A DNA stretch of 64,000 nucleotides from Streptomyces genisteinicus (GTDB lineage Bacteria; Actinomycetota; Actinomycetes; Streptomycetales; Streptomycetaceae). Position 1 is the stretch's first letter. Every line of letters begins with the position of its first letter. The position numbers were made by a program, and so were the translations under genes. Positions 25,446 to 35,299 of this stretch are shown piece by piece. The stretch spans positions 6,122,001 through 6,186,000 of the forward strand of contig NZ_CP060825.1 of assembly GCF_014489615.1 (NCBI RefSeq), given 5' to 3'. The notes beneath the pieces were generated by a model. That model ran no database searches. It was not told the origin of the DNA and saw only the letters and a program-made list of their open reading frames with translations.

Positions 25446-26203
25446 GGCGGTATGCGCCACTTGCCCTCCCCTAGCACGCCATTGAGCTGTCGAGTCAGAA
25501 CGGAATCTCAGCACGGATGGGCGCGCCGGGCCAAGAGGTCGAGTGAATCAGTTCACAATCTTTCGGCGGGCGACCGGGTGGCCGCCGAAGTCGTTCCCGG
25601 AGCCCGCGGGAGCCGGATGTCCCCCTTCGTTCCGCGGCGCCCGCACGATCGGCGGGGCGCGGCGCGGAGTGCGCCCGGGACCGCTCCGGCGTCAACCAGA
25701 TGGATCTCACCATGACCCTCACGGGTGATGGCGTGGGAGGGGTCGTCCGAGCGGTGCCGCGCCCGCACCCGGCCTCCGACCGCGCCCCGCCGGGTACGGC
25801 GGAGGCCGGGTGCAGACGCGTGTACCGCCATATGCGCAGGGGTGGCGGCGACTTCGTCGGTGCGGGGTGGACGCGCGGGACCCCGTCCACGCGCCGACGG
25901 TCCTGCACACCGCGCCCGTCCGGCCACGTCCGGCCCCGTCCGCCCCGGTCGGCCGCGACGGGGCTCGGCGGGCGCGGGCTGTCGCGGCCGGTGGGGGACG
26001 GTGCGCGGCGGTCCGTGCGGTGGCCGTCGGCGTGGTGGGGCGGTGCCGGCGGACCGGCGCGTGGGTCCGGCCGGCGGGGGCGGAGGCGTCCGCCCCCCCG
26101 GCGTTGCCCCGAAGGATGCGGCCGCGCGGCGCGCCGGCGCCCCGCCCCCGGCGGCGGGCAGGGCGCACCCGGCCCGTACGGCGGCGGGCCGCCCGCCGCC
26201 ACG
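25446..26203. other. Long intergenic region, no gene supported
   Basis: About 760 bp between two minus-strand genes. Several overlapping open frames exist on both strands, but none has a convincing start, known domain or steady third-position bias. A lower-GC patch at 25485-25560 probably holds the promoter of the TPR-phosphatase operon. Confidence 0.55.
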
Positions 26204-26233
26204 CCCGCCGGGCGCACGGGTGCGCCCGGCGGG
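26204..26233 (-). terminator. Hairpin terminator behind PucR gene
   Basis: A perfect 13-bp stem (26204-26216 with 26221-26233), loop CGGG, located 25 bp after the PucR stop. No U-tract. Confidence 0.75.
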
Positions 26234-26257
26234 GCCCTCGCGCCGCCCCGGCCGCGC

Positions 26258-27970
26258 TCAGCTCATCCGCAGGGCGAGGAAGAAGTCCAGCTTGTCCTCC
26301 AGACGGGACAGGTCGCGGCCGGTCAGCTGCTCGATGCGGCCGACGCGGTAGCGCAGCGTGTTCACGTGCAGGTGGAGCCGGGCGGCGCAGCGGGTCCAGG
26401 ACCCGTCCGAGTCCAGGAACGCCTCCAGCGTGGGGATCAGCTCGGCGCGGTGGCGGCGGTCGTAGTCGCGCAGCGGGTCCAGCAGGCGGGCCGTGAAGGC
26501 GCGGCGTACGTCGTCGGGGACGAACGGCAGCAGCAGCACGTGCGAGGCCAGCTCGTGGTGGCCCGCCGCGCAGACCCGTCCCGGCCGGGCCGCCGCGACC
26601 CGGCGGGCGTGCCGGGCCTCCTCCAGGGCGCCGCGCAACCCCTCCGCCGAGTGGACCGCGGCGCTCACGCCCAGGGTGAGGCGCCCGTCGTCGGCGAGGC
26701 CCGCCGACAGCGGCGCGCGGACCGACTCCAGCAGGGCGTCGGCGTGCAGCCCCTCGTCCGCCGGGGCCGCGTCGGCGTCCTCCGCGGCGTCCGGCGCCGC
26801 GAGGGCCGGGAGCGGCACCAGGGCGATGGCCTCCTCGCCGTTGTGGGCGACGGCGATCCGGTCCGCCGTGTCCGGTCCGTTCGCCACCGGGTCGACGAGC
26901 ATCTCCTCCAGCAGCGACTGGGCCACCGGGCCGGACTCGACCCCGCTGTCCGCGCCCCATTCGACGCGGGCGACGACCACCTGCCAGTGCGGGGCGGTCC
27001 CGAGGCCCGGGAGCAGCACCGGGGCGGCCACCCGCAGCCGGGCCGCGATCTCGGCCGGCGGGGCACCCGTCTGGACGAGCTCCAGGACCTCCTGGGCGAG
27101 GCGGCGCCGCACGGTGCGCGCCGCCTCGCGGCGGTCGCGTTCGACAGCGATCAGCTGGGTGACGCCCTGGAGCAGGTCGAGCCGGGCCGCGGGCCAGTCC
27201 CCGGCGTCCGCCTCGACGGCGAGCAGCCAGTCGGACAGCACGCTCTCGCGCACGTCGTGCGAGGGCGGGACCGCGCCCCGTCCGGTGTTGCGGATCGGGA
27301 AGAGCGAGTACGTGGCGCCGTCGGCCACCACCCGGTGCGGGGCCCGGCGCCCCGCGCGTACGGCGGCCAGGTGCTCGCCCGCGAGGGCCGCGGCGGTCGC
27401 GGCGGGCAGCCCCGCGGCCGAGCCCGCCGAGCCGGCCGTGCTGCCGGCGATCCGGCGGCCGGTGGGGGAGAGCACCCAGGCGCGGAGGTCGAGGTCGGAG
27501 CCGAGCAGGTCCAGCACCGCGTCCGGCCCGCCGCCCGCCGGACCGGAGGTCATCAGCCTCCTGTGCCTGTCGACGACAGCGGCGAGGTCACCGGCGCGCT
27601 CGCCGGACACCTGGCGCACGACGTACTCGGTGATCGTCGCGAACGCAACGGACTCGTTCACCGCGAACAGCGGCAGCCGGTGGCGAGAACACGCCTCCAC
27701 GAGATCCTCGGGGATGGCGCCGAGCTCCGCCTCGCCCGCGGCGAGACCCGCGACCTGGGCGCCCGCCAGGATCCGCACGAAGGGCTCGGAGTCCTCGGCG
27801 ACGCGTCGCCAGGCCAGGCCGGTGAGCACCAGTTCGCCGCCGGACAGGTACCGGCTGGGATCCTTGAGGTCGGTGGTCATCACCCCGCGCACCCCGCGGT
27901 CGAGCTCGTCGCTGCCGCCGAGCAGCCGCAGGCCCAGCGCGTCGTTCTCCAGCAGTGCGCGCAGCCGCAT
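26258..27970 (-). CDS. pucR: PucR-family transcriptional regulator of purine catabolism
   Basis: A 570-residue regulator. The N-terminal PucR domain (about 1-125) starts MRLRALLENDALGLRLLGG and includes YLSGGELVLTGLAW. A GAF/CdaR-like middle part follows, and the C-terminal HTH_30 is clear in CAARLHLHVNTLRYRVGRIE (about 530-550). In Bacillus, PucR controls the purine-degradation genes. Here the gene is divergent from the xanthine dehydrogenase operon with 290 bp between them, which strongly suggests it controls that operon and possibly itself. ATG 27970 is chosen where homology begins; an open frame further upstream to 28186 is ignored. Confidence 0.87.
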   Translation of the reverse strand: MRLRALLENDALGLRLLGGSDELDRGVRGVMTTDLKDPSRYLSGGELVLTGLAWRRVAEDSEPFVRILAGAQVAGLAAGEAELGAIPEDLVEACSRHRLPLFAVNESVAFATITEYVVRQVSGERAGDLAAVVDRHRRLMTSGPAGGGPDAVLDLLGSDLDLRAWVLSPTGRRIAGSTAGSAGSAAGLPAATAAALAGEHLAAVRAGRRAPHRVVADGATYSLFPIRNTGRGAVPPSHDVRESVLSDWLLAVEADAGDWPAARLDLLQGVTQLIAVERDRREAARTVRRRLAQEVLELVQTGAPPAEIAARLRVAAPVLLPGLGTAPHWQVVVARVEWGADSGVESGPVAQSLLEEMLVDPVANGPDTADRIAVAHNGEEAIALVPLPALAAPDAAEDADAAPADEGLHADALLESVRAPLSAGLADDGRLTLGVSAAVHSAEGLRGALEEARHARRVAAARPGRVCAAGHHELASHVLLLPFVPDDVRRAFTARLLDPLRDYDRRHRAELIPTLEAFLDSDGSWTRCAARLHLHVNTLRYRVGRIEQLTGRDLSRLEDKLDFFLALRMS

Positions 27971-28260
27971 CTCGTCGCCGCCTCTGTCTCGTTGGTGCCG
28001 GGTACGGGGCGGAAACCCGTGGCCAGGGTTTCCAGGGGGAAACGGCGAGGTTGCCGATCTCCGCTTTTCGTTCGAATCTACAAGACGAGAGTGGCGACCA
28101 GCCAACTCCTTCATGTCTTCGGTGACTGCACCCCGCCGGGCACGCCTTGTGTACTGGACCACATCGCATGAACACCACGTGAACACTCCAGTCGAGGGCC
28201 GGCCGTCCCGGGCCCGTTGCGACGGACCCAGGTCACACGATCAAGAAGAAGAGAGCCACT
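27971..28260. promoter_or_regulatory. pucR-xdh divergent control region
   Basis: 290 bp between divergent starts. A direct repeat TGAACAC occurs at 28169-28175 and 28180-28186, that is, 11 bp apart on one face of the helix, about 80 bp before the xdh start. No certain promoter elements can be assigned. The repeat is a candidate PucR site. Confidence 0.35.
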
Positions 28261-29151
28261 ATGGACTTCCTTCGCCCCGCCAGCTGGGAGGAGGCGCTCG
28301 CCGCGAAGGCCGAGCACCCCACAGCCGTCCCCCTCGCGGGTGGCACCGATGTGATGGTCGAGATCAACTTCGACCACCGCCGGCCCGAGTACCTCATGGA
28401 CCTGAACCGCATCGGCGAGCTGACCGAGTGGGAGGTCGGGAGCGAGAGCGTCCGGCTGGGCGCCTCGGTGCCCTACACCGCGATCATGGAGAACCTCCGC
28501 GCCGAGCTGCCCGGTCTCGCGCTGGCCTCGCACACCGTCGCCTCCCCGCAGATCCGCAACCGCGGCGGCGTCGGCGGCAACCTCGGCACCGCGTCCCCGG
28601 CCGGCGACGCCCACCCGGCGCTGCTCGCCGCCGGGGCGGAGGTCGAGGCCGCGTCGGTCCGCGGCACGCGCATGATCCCCATCGACGAGTTCTACACCGG
28701 GGTGAAGCGCAACGCGCTCGCCCCCGACGAGCTCATCCGCGCCGTGCACATCAAGAAGGCCGACGGGCCCCAGCAGTACTCCAAGGTCGGCACCCGCAAC
28801 GCCATGGTCATCGCCGTGTGCGCCTTCGGTCTCGCGCTGCACCCCGAGACCCGGACCGTGCGCACCGGCATCGGCTCCGCGGCGCCCACCCCGGTGCGCG
28901 CCAAGGAGGCCGAGGACTTCCTGAACGCGGCGCTGGACGAGGGCGGCTTCTGGGAGAGCGGCAAGATCATCACCCCGTCGGTCGCCAAGCAGTTCGCGGA
29001 GCTCGCCTCCGGCGCCTGCAACCCGATCGACGACGTGCGCGGTACCGCGAAGTACCGCCGTCACGCGGTCGGCATCATGGCCCGCCGCACGCTGAGCTGG
29101 ACCTGGGAGCAGTACCGCGGCACCGCCCGCACGCTGGAAGGAGCTGCATAG
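28261..29151 (+). CDS. Xanthine dehydrogenase, FAD-binding subunit
   Basis: The 296-residue FAD subunit of a three-subunit xanthine dehydrogenase, which passes electrons from the 2Fe-2S clusters to NAD. FAD motifs are PLAGGTDVMVEIN (about 22-34) and the signature IRNRGGVGGNLGTASPAGD (about 97-115), followed by the CO_deh_flav_C domain. SD AAGAAGAGAG before ATG 28261. It is the first gene of an operon; the next ATG comes 3 nt after its stop, which shows tight coupling. Together the three proteins oxidise hypoxanthine and xanthine to urate in the cytoplasm. Confidence 0.93.
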   Translation: MDFLRPASWEEALAAKAEHPTAVPLAGGTDVMVEINFDHRRPEYLMDLNRIGELTEWEVGSESVRLGASVPYTAIMENLRAELPGLALASHTVASPQIRNRGGVGGNLGTASPAGDAHPALLAAGAEVEAASVRGTRMIPIDEFYTGVKRNALAPDELIRAVHIKKADGPQQYSKVGTRNAMVIAVCAFGLALHPETRTVRTGIGSAAPTPVRAKEAEDFLNAALDEGGFWESGKIITPSVAKQFAELASGACNPIDDVRGTAKYRRHAVGIMARRTLSWTWEQYRGTARTLEGAA

Positions 29152-29153
29152 CC

Positions 29154-29747
29154 ATGCGCGTCAACTTCACCGTCAACGGACGCCGCCAGGAAGCGGACGA
29201 CGTCTGGGAGGGCGAGAGCCTGCTCTACGTCCTGCGCGAGCGCCTCGGCCTGCCCGGCTCCAAGAACGCCTGCGAGCAGGGCGAGTGCGGCTCCTGCACG
29301 GTCCGCCTGGACGGCGTGCCGGTCTGTTCCTGCCTGGTGGCCGCCGGACAGGTCGAGGGCCGCGAGGTCGTCACCGTCGAGGGTCTCGCCGACTTCGCGA
29401 AGCAGCGCGCCGAGCACGGCGGATGCGCCTCCGGCGCCTGCGGCACCAGCCTCCAGGACGCGCAGGGCTGGAGCGCCAAGGGCACCGACTCGCAGACCGG
29501 CGAGGGCACCGAACTCTCCCCGATCCAGCAGGCGTTCATCGACGCCGGCGCCGTCCAGTGCGGCTTCTGCACCCCCGGCCTGCTGGTCGCCGCCGACGAG
29601 ATGCTGGAGCGCAACCCCTCGCCGTCCGACGAGGACATCCGCGAGGCCCTCTCCGGCAACCTGTGCCGCTGCACCGGCTACGAGAAGATCCTGGACGCCG
29701 TCCGCCTCGCGGCCGCCCGCCAGGGACACGAGGAAGCGACGGTCTGA
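29154..29747 (+). CDS. Xanthine dehydrogenase, (2Fe-2S) subunit
   Basis: A 197-residue protein with two iron-sulfur domains. The plant-ferredoxin-type cluster ligands are in CEQGECGSCTVRLDGVPVC (about 40-58); the second, all-helical domain has CGFC (about 142-145) and CRC (about 174-176). It has an insertion of about 35 residues between the domains (KQRAEHGGCASGACGTSLQD and following) compared with most family members. ATG 29154 has GGAAGGAG 9 nt upstream, inside the end of the FAD-subunit gene. It links the molybdenum centre to FAD. Confidence 0.93.
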   Translation: MRVNFTVNGRRQEADDVWEGESLLYVLRERLGLPGSKNACEQGECGSCTVRLDGVPVCSCLVAAGQVEGREVVTVEGLADFAKQRAEHGGCASGACGTSLQDAQGWSAKGTDSQTGEGTELSPIQQAFIDAGAVQCGFCTPGLLVAADEMLERNPSPSDEDIREALSGNLCRCTGYEKILDAVRLAAARQGHEEATV

Positions 29748-29749
29748 CG

Positions 29750-32155
29750 ATGACACAGCACACCCGGGCCGCGTCCGCTCCGGCGGGCACGCCCACCACC
29801 GTCACCCAGGGCTCCCGCACCAAGGGCGGCATCGGCGAGTCCACGCTCCGTCCCGACGGCACCCTCAAGGTCACCGGCGAGTTCGCCTACTCCTCGGACA
29901 TGTGGCACGAGGACATGCTCTGGGGCCAGATCCTGCGCTCCACCGTCGCCCACGCCGAGATCGTCTCCATCGACACCTCCGAGGCGCTCGCCCAGGCCGG
30001 CGTCTACGCGGTCCTCACCTACGAGGACCTGCCCACCGAGGTCAAGAACTACGGCCTGGAGATCCAGGACACCCCCGTCCTCGCCAACGGCGTCGTGCGT
30101 CACCACGGCGAGCCCGTGGCCCTGGTCGCCGCCGACCACCCGGAGACCGCCCGCCGCGCCGCCGCCAAGATCAGGGTCGAGTACCGCGAGCTGCCCGTCG
30201 TCACCGACGAGGCCTCCGCCACCGCGCCCGGCGCGCCGCTGCTGCACCCCGGCCGCGACGACCACCACGCCGGGCACGTCCCGCACCCGAACATCGTGCA
30301 CCGCCAGCCCATCGTCCGCGGCGACGCCGACGAGGCGGCGAAGCGCGCCGACGTGATCGTCTCCGGCGAGTACGTCTTCGGCATGCAGGACCAGGCGTTC
30401 CTCGGCCCCGAGTCCGGCCTGGCGGTCCCCTCGGAGGACGGCGGCGTCGACCTCTACGTGGCCACCCAGTGGCTGCACTCGGACCTCAAGCAGATCGCGC
30501 CCGTCCTCGGCCTGCCCGAGGAGAAGGTGCGCATGACGCTCTCCGGCGTCGGCGGCGCCTTCGGCGGCCGCGAGGACCTGTCGATGCAGATCCACGCCTG
30601 CCTCCTCGCGCTCCGCACCGGCAAGCCGGTCAAGATCGTCTACAACCGCTTCGAGTCCTTCTTCGGGCACGTGCACCGCCACCCGGCCAAGCTCTGGTAC
30701 GAGCACGGCGCCACCAAGGACGGCAGACTCACCCACATGCGGTGCCGCATCGTCCTCGACGGCGGCGCCTACGCCTCCGCCTCCCCGGCCGTCGTCGGCA
30801 ACGCCTCCTCGCTCTCCGTCGGCCCGTACGTGGTCGAGGACGTCGACATCGAGGCGATCGCCCTCTACACCAACAACCCGCCCTGCGGCGCGATGCGCGG
30901 TTTCGGCGCGGTGCAGGCGTGCTTCGCCTACGAGGCGCAGATGGACAAGCTCGCCAAGGCCCTCGACATGGACCCGGTCGCGCTGCGGCAGCTCAACGCC
31001 ATGGAGCAGGGCACCCTGCTGCCGACCGGCCAGCCCGTCGACTCCCCGGCCCCGGTCGCCGAACTGCTGCGCCGCATCAAGGCCCGCCCGCTGCCGCCGG
31101 AGCGCCAGTGGGAGACCACCGCGGGCGCCGACGTCCGGGCCCTGCCCGGCGGCCTGTCGAACACCACCCACGGCGAGGGCGTCGTGCGCGGCGTCGGCTA
31201 CGCGGTCGGCATCAAGAACGTCGGCTTCTCCGAGGGCTTCGACGACTACTCCACGGCCAAGGTGCGCATGGAGGTGATCGCCGGGGAGCCGGTGGCCACC
31301 GTGCACACCGCGATGGCGGAGGTCGGCCAGGGCGGCATCACCGTCCACGCCCAGATCGCCCGCACGGAGCTCGGCGTCACCCAGGTGACCATCAACCCGG
31401 CCGACACCCAGGTCGGTTCGGCCGGTTCCACCTCCGCCTCCCGCCAGACGTACGTCACCGGCGGCGCGGTGAAGAACTCCTGCGAGCTCGTCCGCGAGAA
31501 GGTGCTGGAGATCGGCCGGCGCAGGTTCGGCTCCTACCACCCGGCCTGGGCGACCGCCGAACTCCTGCTGGAGGGCGGCAAGGTCGTCACCGACGGAGGC
31601 GAGGTCCTCGCCGACCTGGTCGACGTCCTGGAGGACGAGGCCGTCGAGATCGAGGCCGAGTGGCGCCACCGCCCCACCGAGGCGTTCGACCTGCGGACCG
31701 GACAGGGCAACGGGCACGTCCAGTACTCCTTCGCCGCCCACCGCGCGGTCGTCGAGGTGGACACCGAGCTCGGCCTGGTCAAGGTCATCGAGCTGGCCTG
31801 CGCCCAGGACGTCGGCAAGGCGCTCAACCCGCTCTCCGTGGTCGGCCAGATCCAGGGCGGCACCACCCAGGGACTGGGCGTGGCCGTCATGGAGGAGATC
31901 ATCGTCGACCCGAAGACGGCCAAGGTCAGGAACCCGTCCTTCACGGACTACCTGATCCCCACCATCCTCGACACGCCGACCATCCCGGTCGACGTGCTCG
32001 AACTCGCCGACGAGCACGCCCCCTACGGGCTGCGCGGCATCGGCGAGGCCCCCACCCTGTCGTCGACCCCGGCCGTCCTCGCGGCGATCCGGAACGCGAC
32101 CGGACTGGAACTGAACAGGACGCCGGTGCGCCCCGAGCACCTCACCGGCACCTGA
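29750..32155 (+). CDS. Xanthine dehydrogenase, molybdenum-binding subunit
   Basis: The 801-residue catalytic subunit carrying the molybdenum cofactor. After about 25 variable residues come the small domain (TGEFAYSSDMWHEDMLWGQI) and the large molybdopterin-binding domains, with GGAFGGREDLSMQ (about 265), AMRGFGAVQ (about 382) and the catalytic glutamate region LRGIGEAPT (about 762). It starts 3 nt after the Fe-S gene's stop. It performs hydroxylation of hypoxanthine to xanthine and urate; other substrates within the xanthine oxidase family are possible, but the PucR and uricase context favours purines. Confidence 0.93.
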   Translation: MTQHTRAASAPAGTPTTVTQGSRTKGGIGESTLRPDGTLKVTGEFAYSSDMWHEDMLWGQILRSTVAHAEIVSIDTSEALAQAGVYAVLTYEDLPTEVKNYGLEIQDTPVLANGVVRHHGEPVALVAADHPETARRAAAKIRVEYRELPVVTDEASATAPGAPLLHPGRDDHHAGHVPHPNIVHRQPIVRGDADEAAKRADVIVSGEYVFGMQDQAFLGPESGLAVPSEDGGVDLYVATQWLHSDLKQIAPVLGLPEEKVRMTLSGVGGAFGGREDLSMQIHACLLALRTGKPVKIVYNRFESFFGHVHRHPAKLWYEHGATKDGRLTHMRCRIVLDGGAYASASPAVVGNASSLSVGPYVVEDVDIEAIALYTNNPPCGAMRGFGAVQACFAYEAQMDKLAKALDMDPVALRQLNAMEQGTLLPTGQPVDSPAPVAELLRRIKARPLPPERQWETTAGADVRALPGGLSNTTHGEGVVRGVGYAVGIKNVGFSEGFDDYSTAKVRMEVIAGEPVATVHTAMAEVGQGGITVHAQIARTELGVTQVTINPADTQVGSAGSTSASRQTYVTGGAVKNSCELVREKVLEIGRRRFGSYHPAWATAELLLEGGKVVTDGGEVLADLVDVLEDEAVEIEAEWRHRPTEAFDLRTGQGNGHVQYSFAAHRAVVEVDTELGLVKVIELACAQDVGKALNPLSVVGQIQGGTTQGLGVAVMEEIIVDPKTAKVRNPSFTDYLIPTILDTPTIPVDVLELADEHAPYGLRGIGEAPTLSSTPAVLAAIRNATGLELNRTPVRPEHLTGT

Positions 32156-32416
32156 CCGGAACCCCGAGACTCTCCGGGCGGTGCGCGCCATGCCTCCGAG
32201 GAACGTCACCTTCCTCCACCGTGCCCGCGCCGCCCGGAGACCCCCGTGCCGCACCGCTCGCGGCCGTACCACCACCCCCACGCAGTACCCGCACCATCCC
32301 GCAGAGCACGTTCATCTCGGGCCGTCCCCCGGGTCGTGCAGCCGAAGCACCTTCCCAAATCCCGCCATCTCCAGTCATTACGGCGGGTGCCCCTGTGAAC
32401 CTTGGGAGTAGGCCCC

Positions 32417-33898
32417 ATGACCCAGCAGTCCACCGAGCCGCGGACGACGGCGGCCGACGCAGGCGAAGGCACGCGTCAGCCCGCCGGAAGATCCTTCCTC
32501 GACCGGTACTTCCACATAACCCAGCGCGGATCGACCCTCGGTCGTGAGGTGCGCGGCGGCATCACCACCTTCATGGCGATGGCGTACATCATCCTGCTCA
32601 ACCCGGTGATCCTCTCCGTTCCCGACGCCACCGGCGCCCGGCTCGACGGCGACCAGCTCACCACCGCCACCGCGTTCGCGGCGGCGGCGACCACGATCGT
32701 CATGGGGCTCATCGGCAACGTGCCGCTGGCCCTCGCGGCGGGCCTCAGCGTCTCCGCGGTCATCGCCTTCCAGGTCGCGCCCGAGATGACCTGGGCGAAC
32801 GCGATGGGCATGTGCGTCATCTACGGACTGGTCATCGTGCTGCTGGTGGTCACCGGCCTGCGCGAGCTGATCATGAACGCCATCCCGCTGGCGCTCAAGC
32901 ACGCCATCACGATGGGCATCGGCCTCTTCGTCTGCCTCATCGGCCTCGTCTCGGCCGGTTTCGTCACCTCGATGCCCGGACCGGGCGGTGTCGCCGGCGC
33001 CAAGCCCATCCAGCTCGGCACCCACGACATGCTGACCGGCTGGCCGGTCCTCTGCTTCGCCGTGACCGTCCTGCTGATCTTCGCGCTCCAGGTCCGCAAG
33101 GTCCCCGGCGCCATCCTCATCGGCATCGTCGGCGGCACCGTCTTCGCGGCCGTCGTGCACCAGCTCGCCGGCCTCGACCGTGCCGCGTGGGGCGGACTCA
33201 ACGCCCCGGAGCTCGACGGCTCGATCGTCAGCCCGCCCGACTTCGGCCTCTTCGGCTCCGTCTCCTTCAGCGGCATCGGCGACATCGGCGGCATCACCGT
33301 CGGCGTCATCGTCTTCACGCTGGTGCTGGCCGGATTCTTCGACGCCATGGGCACCATCATCGGCATCGGCCAGCAGGCCGGACTCGCCGACGACAAGGGC
33401 CGGATGCCGGGGCTGAACCGCGCCCTCGCCGTCGACGGCGCGGGCGGCGCGATCGGCGGCATCGCCGGCGCCTCCGGCCAGACGGTCTTCATCGAGTCCA
33501 CCGCCGGCGTCGGCGACGGTGCGCGCACCGGCTTCGCCAGTGTGGTCACCGGGCTCGCCTTCACGCTCTGCCTCTTCTTCACCCCGCTCGCCCAGCTCAT
33601 CCCGTCGCAGGTCGCCGCCGCCGCACTCGTCGTCATCGGCTCGATGATGCTGACCAACGCGCGGCACATCGACTGGACCGACCAGGCCACCTCGATCCCG
33701 GTCTTCCTCACCACCGTCCTGATGCCCTTCACCTACTCCATCACCGCGGGCATCGCGGCCGGTGTCATCTCCCACGTCCTGATCAAGTCCGTCCAGGGCC
33801 GGTTCCGCGAGATCGGCTGGCTGATGTGGGTGCTGACCGCCGTGTTCGTGGCCTACTTCGCCCTGAGCCCGATCGAGGGCTGGCTGGGCGTCGGGTAG
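32417..33898 (+). CDS. NCS2-family purine permease (AzgA/GhxP type)
   Basis: A 493-residue permease with about 12-14 transmembrane helices. Signature stretches of the AzgA-like group of NCS2 transporters are present: GGITTFMAMAYIILLNPVIL (about 46-65), IPLALKHAITMGIGLFV and VLAGFFDAMGTIIGIGQQAGL (about 303-323). This group imports hypoxanthine, guanine or adenine with protons. Lying between the xanthine dehydrogenase genes and xdhC, it most likely supplies hypoxanthine or guanine for that pathway. ATG 32417 has GGGAG upstream; a GTG-type start at 32402 would overlap the SD. Confidence 0.9.
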   Translation: MTQQSTEPRTTAADAGEGTRQPAGRSFLDRYFHITQRGSTLGREVRGGITTFMAMAYIILLNPVILSVPDATGARLDGDQLTTATAFAAAATTIVMGLIGNVPLALAAGLSVSAVIAFQVAPEMTWANAMGMCVIYGLVIVLLVVTGLRELIMNAIPLALKHAITMGIGLFVCLIGLVSAGFVTSMPGPGGVAGAKPIQLGTHDMLTGWPVLCFAVTVLLIFALQVRKVPGAILIGIVGGTVFAAVVHQLAGLDRAAWGGLNAPELDGSIVSPPDFGLFGSVSFSGIGDIGGITVGVIVFTLVLAGFFDAMGTIIGIGQQAGLADDKGRMPGLNRALAVDGAGGAIGGIAGASGQTVFIESTAGVGDGARTGFASVVTGLAFTLCLFFTPLAQLIPSQVAAAALVVIGSMMLTNARHIDWTDQATSIPVFLTTVLMPFTYSITAGIAAGVISHVLIKSVQGRFREIGWLMWVLTAVFVAYFALSPIEGWLGVG

Positions 33899-33962
33899 CC
33901 ATCCGGCGGCCGGGCCGCACGGGACCCGCCCTTCGCACCGCTTCGTCATCAAGGAGACCGAC

Positions 33963-35114
33963 ATGCTGGACATCGCCGAGGAGCTTCACCGGTGGGTCGG
34001 GCAGGGCCGTTCGTTCGCCGTCGCCACCGTCGTCGGCGTCGGGGGCAGCGCCCCCCGGCAGCCGGGGGCCGCACTGGCCGTCGACGCCGACGGCACGGCG
34101 ATCGGCTCGGTCTCGGGAGGCTGTGTGGAGGGCGCGGTCTACGACCTGTGCCGGCAGGCGCTTCAGAGCGGCGACACCGTCGCCGAGCGCTTCGGCTACA
34201 GCGACGAGGACGCCTTCGCCGTGGGGCTGACCTGCGGCGGCGTCCTCGACGTCCTGGTCGTCCCGGTCGGCGTCGACGCGCCCTGGCGCGAGGTGTTCGC
34301 CGCCGGGCTCGCCGCCGCCGCCCGGGGGGAGGCCGCCGCGCTCGCCCGGCTCACCGACGGCCCGGCCGCGCTGGCCGGGCGCGCCCTGATGGTGCGCCCC
34401 GACGGGACGTACGACGGGACCCTCGGCGGCCACCCCGAACTGGACCGCACCGCCGCCGCGGAGGCGGCCGCCCTGCTGGACGCCGGGCGCACCGGGACGG
34501 TCGTGATCGGTGAGGACGGCTCCCGCTGCGGGCAGCCGCTCACGCTCTTCGTCGAGTCGAGCGTCCCCGCCCCGCGCATGATCGTCTTCGGCGCCATCGA
34601 CTTCGCCGCGGCGCTGGTGCGCGTCGGCAGGTTCCTCGGCTACCGGGTCACCGTGTGCGACGCACGGCCCGTCTTCGCGACCAGGGCCCGCTTCCCGGAG
34701 GCGGACGAGGTCGTCGTCGACTGGCCCCACCGCTACCTGGAGTCCACCGAGGTCGACGGCCGAACGGTCCTGTGCGTGCTCACCCACGACGCCAAGTTCG
34801 ACGTCCCGCTGCTGGAGCGCGCCCTGCGGCTGCCGGTGGCGTACGTCGGCGCCATGGGCTCGCGCCGCACCCACGAGGACCGCAACAGGCGGCTGCGCGA
34901 GGTGGGCGTCACCGAGATCGAACTGGCCCGGCTCCACTCGCCGATCGGCCTCGACCTGGGCGCCCGCACCCCGGAGGAGACGGCGCTGTCCATCGGCGCG
35001 GAGATCGTCGCCGTCCGCCGCGGCGGCTCGGGCGTCTCGCTGACCGGCGCGCACACCCCGATCCACCACGACGGGCCCGGTCCGGTCGCCGGGCGCATCG
35101 GATCGGTGGCGTAG
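33963..35114 (+). CDS. XdhC family molybdenum-cofactor insertion protein
   Basis: A 383-residue XdhC/CoxI-family chaperone that binds molybdenum cofactor, promotes its sulfuration and inserts it into xanthine dehydrogenase. Features: N-terminal XdhC_CoxI domain with VGVGGSAPRQPGAALAV (about 24-40) and GSVSGGCVEGAVYDLC, and the C-terminal Rossmann domain with MIVFGAIDFAAALVRVGRF and YVGAMGSRRTHEDR. SD AAGGAG 7 nt before ATG. Same strand and close behind the permease, so probably co-expressed with the xdh genes whose product it matures. Confidence 0.93.
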   Translation: MLDIAEELHRWVGQGRSFAVATVVGVGGSAPRQPGAALAVDADGTAIGSVSGGCVEGAVYDLCRQALQSGDTVAERFGYSDEDAFAVGLTCGGVLDVLVVPVGVDAPWREVFAAGLAAAARGEAAALARLTDGPAALAGRALMVRPDGTYDGTLGGHPELDRTAAAEAAALLDAGRTGTVVIGEDGSRCGQPLTLFVESSVPAPRMIVFGAIDFAAALVRVGRFLGYRVTVCDARPVFATRARFPEADEVVVDWPHRYLESTEVDGRTVLCVLTHDAKFDVPLLERALRLPVAYVGAMGSRRTHEDRNRRLREVGVTEIELARLHSPIGLDLGARTPEETALSIGAEIVAVRRGGSGVSLTGAHTPIHHDGPGPVAGRIGSVA

Positions 35115-35224
35115 CCCCCTCGCCCGGAGACCCCCTCGCCCGGAACCCCCGCGCGCCACAACCGTGCACGGTGAACCTGTGCACGGTTCTTGACGCCCCG
35201 CCACCCACGCGTGGCAGGGTGGCG

Positions 35225-35238
35225 TGGGAGCGCTCCCA
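35225..35238. promoter_or_regulatory. CebR operator (perfect 14-bp palindrome)
   Basis: TGGGAGCGCTCCCA is an exact copy of the CebR box of Streptomyces, bound by the cellobiose-responsive LacI-type repressor. It lies 62 bp before the GH6 gene, placing that gene under cello-oligosaccharide induction. Two copies of GTGCACGGT at about 35163-35186 just upstream may belong to the promoter region. Confidence 0.88.
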
Positions 35239-35299
35239 TCGTGATCGCGGGGAGCCGCTCCGCCCTGTCCGTCATGCCGTCACGAAGGGCCGACCAGCC

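Noticed and set aside
25495..26217. Overlapping minus- and plus-strand frames in the long intergenic region
   Set aside because: No SD, no domain, proline/arginine-rich composition typical of non-coding high-GC DNA.
26493..29153. Long N-terminal extension in frame with the Fe-S subunit gene
   Set aside because: Serine/arginine-rich shadow of the PucR and FAD-subunit genes; the real start at 29154 has an SD.
29678..32281. An 867-codon minus-strand open frame
   Set aside because: Antisense shadow of the molybdenum subunit of xanthine dehydrogenase.
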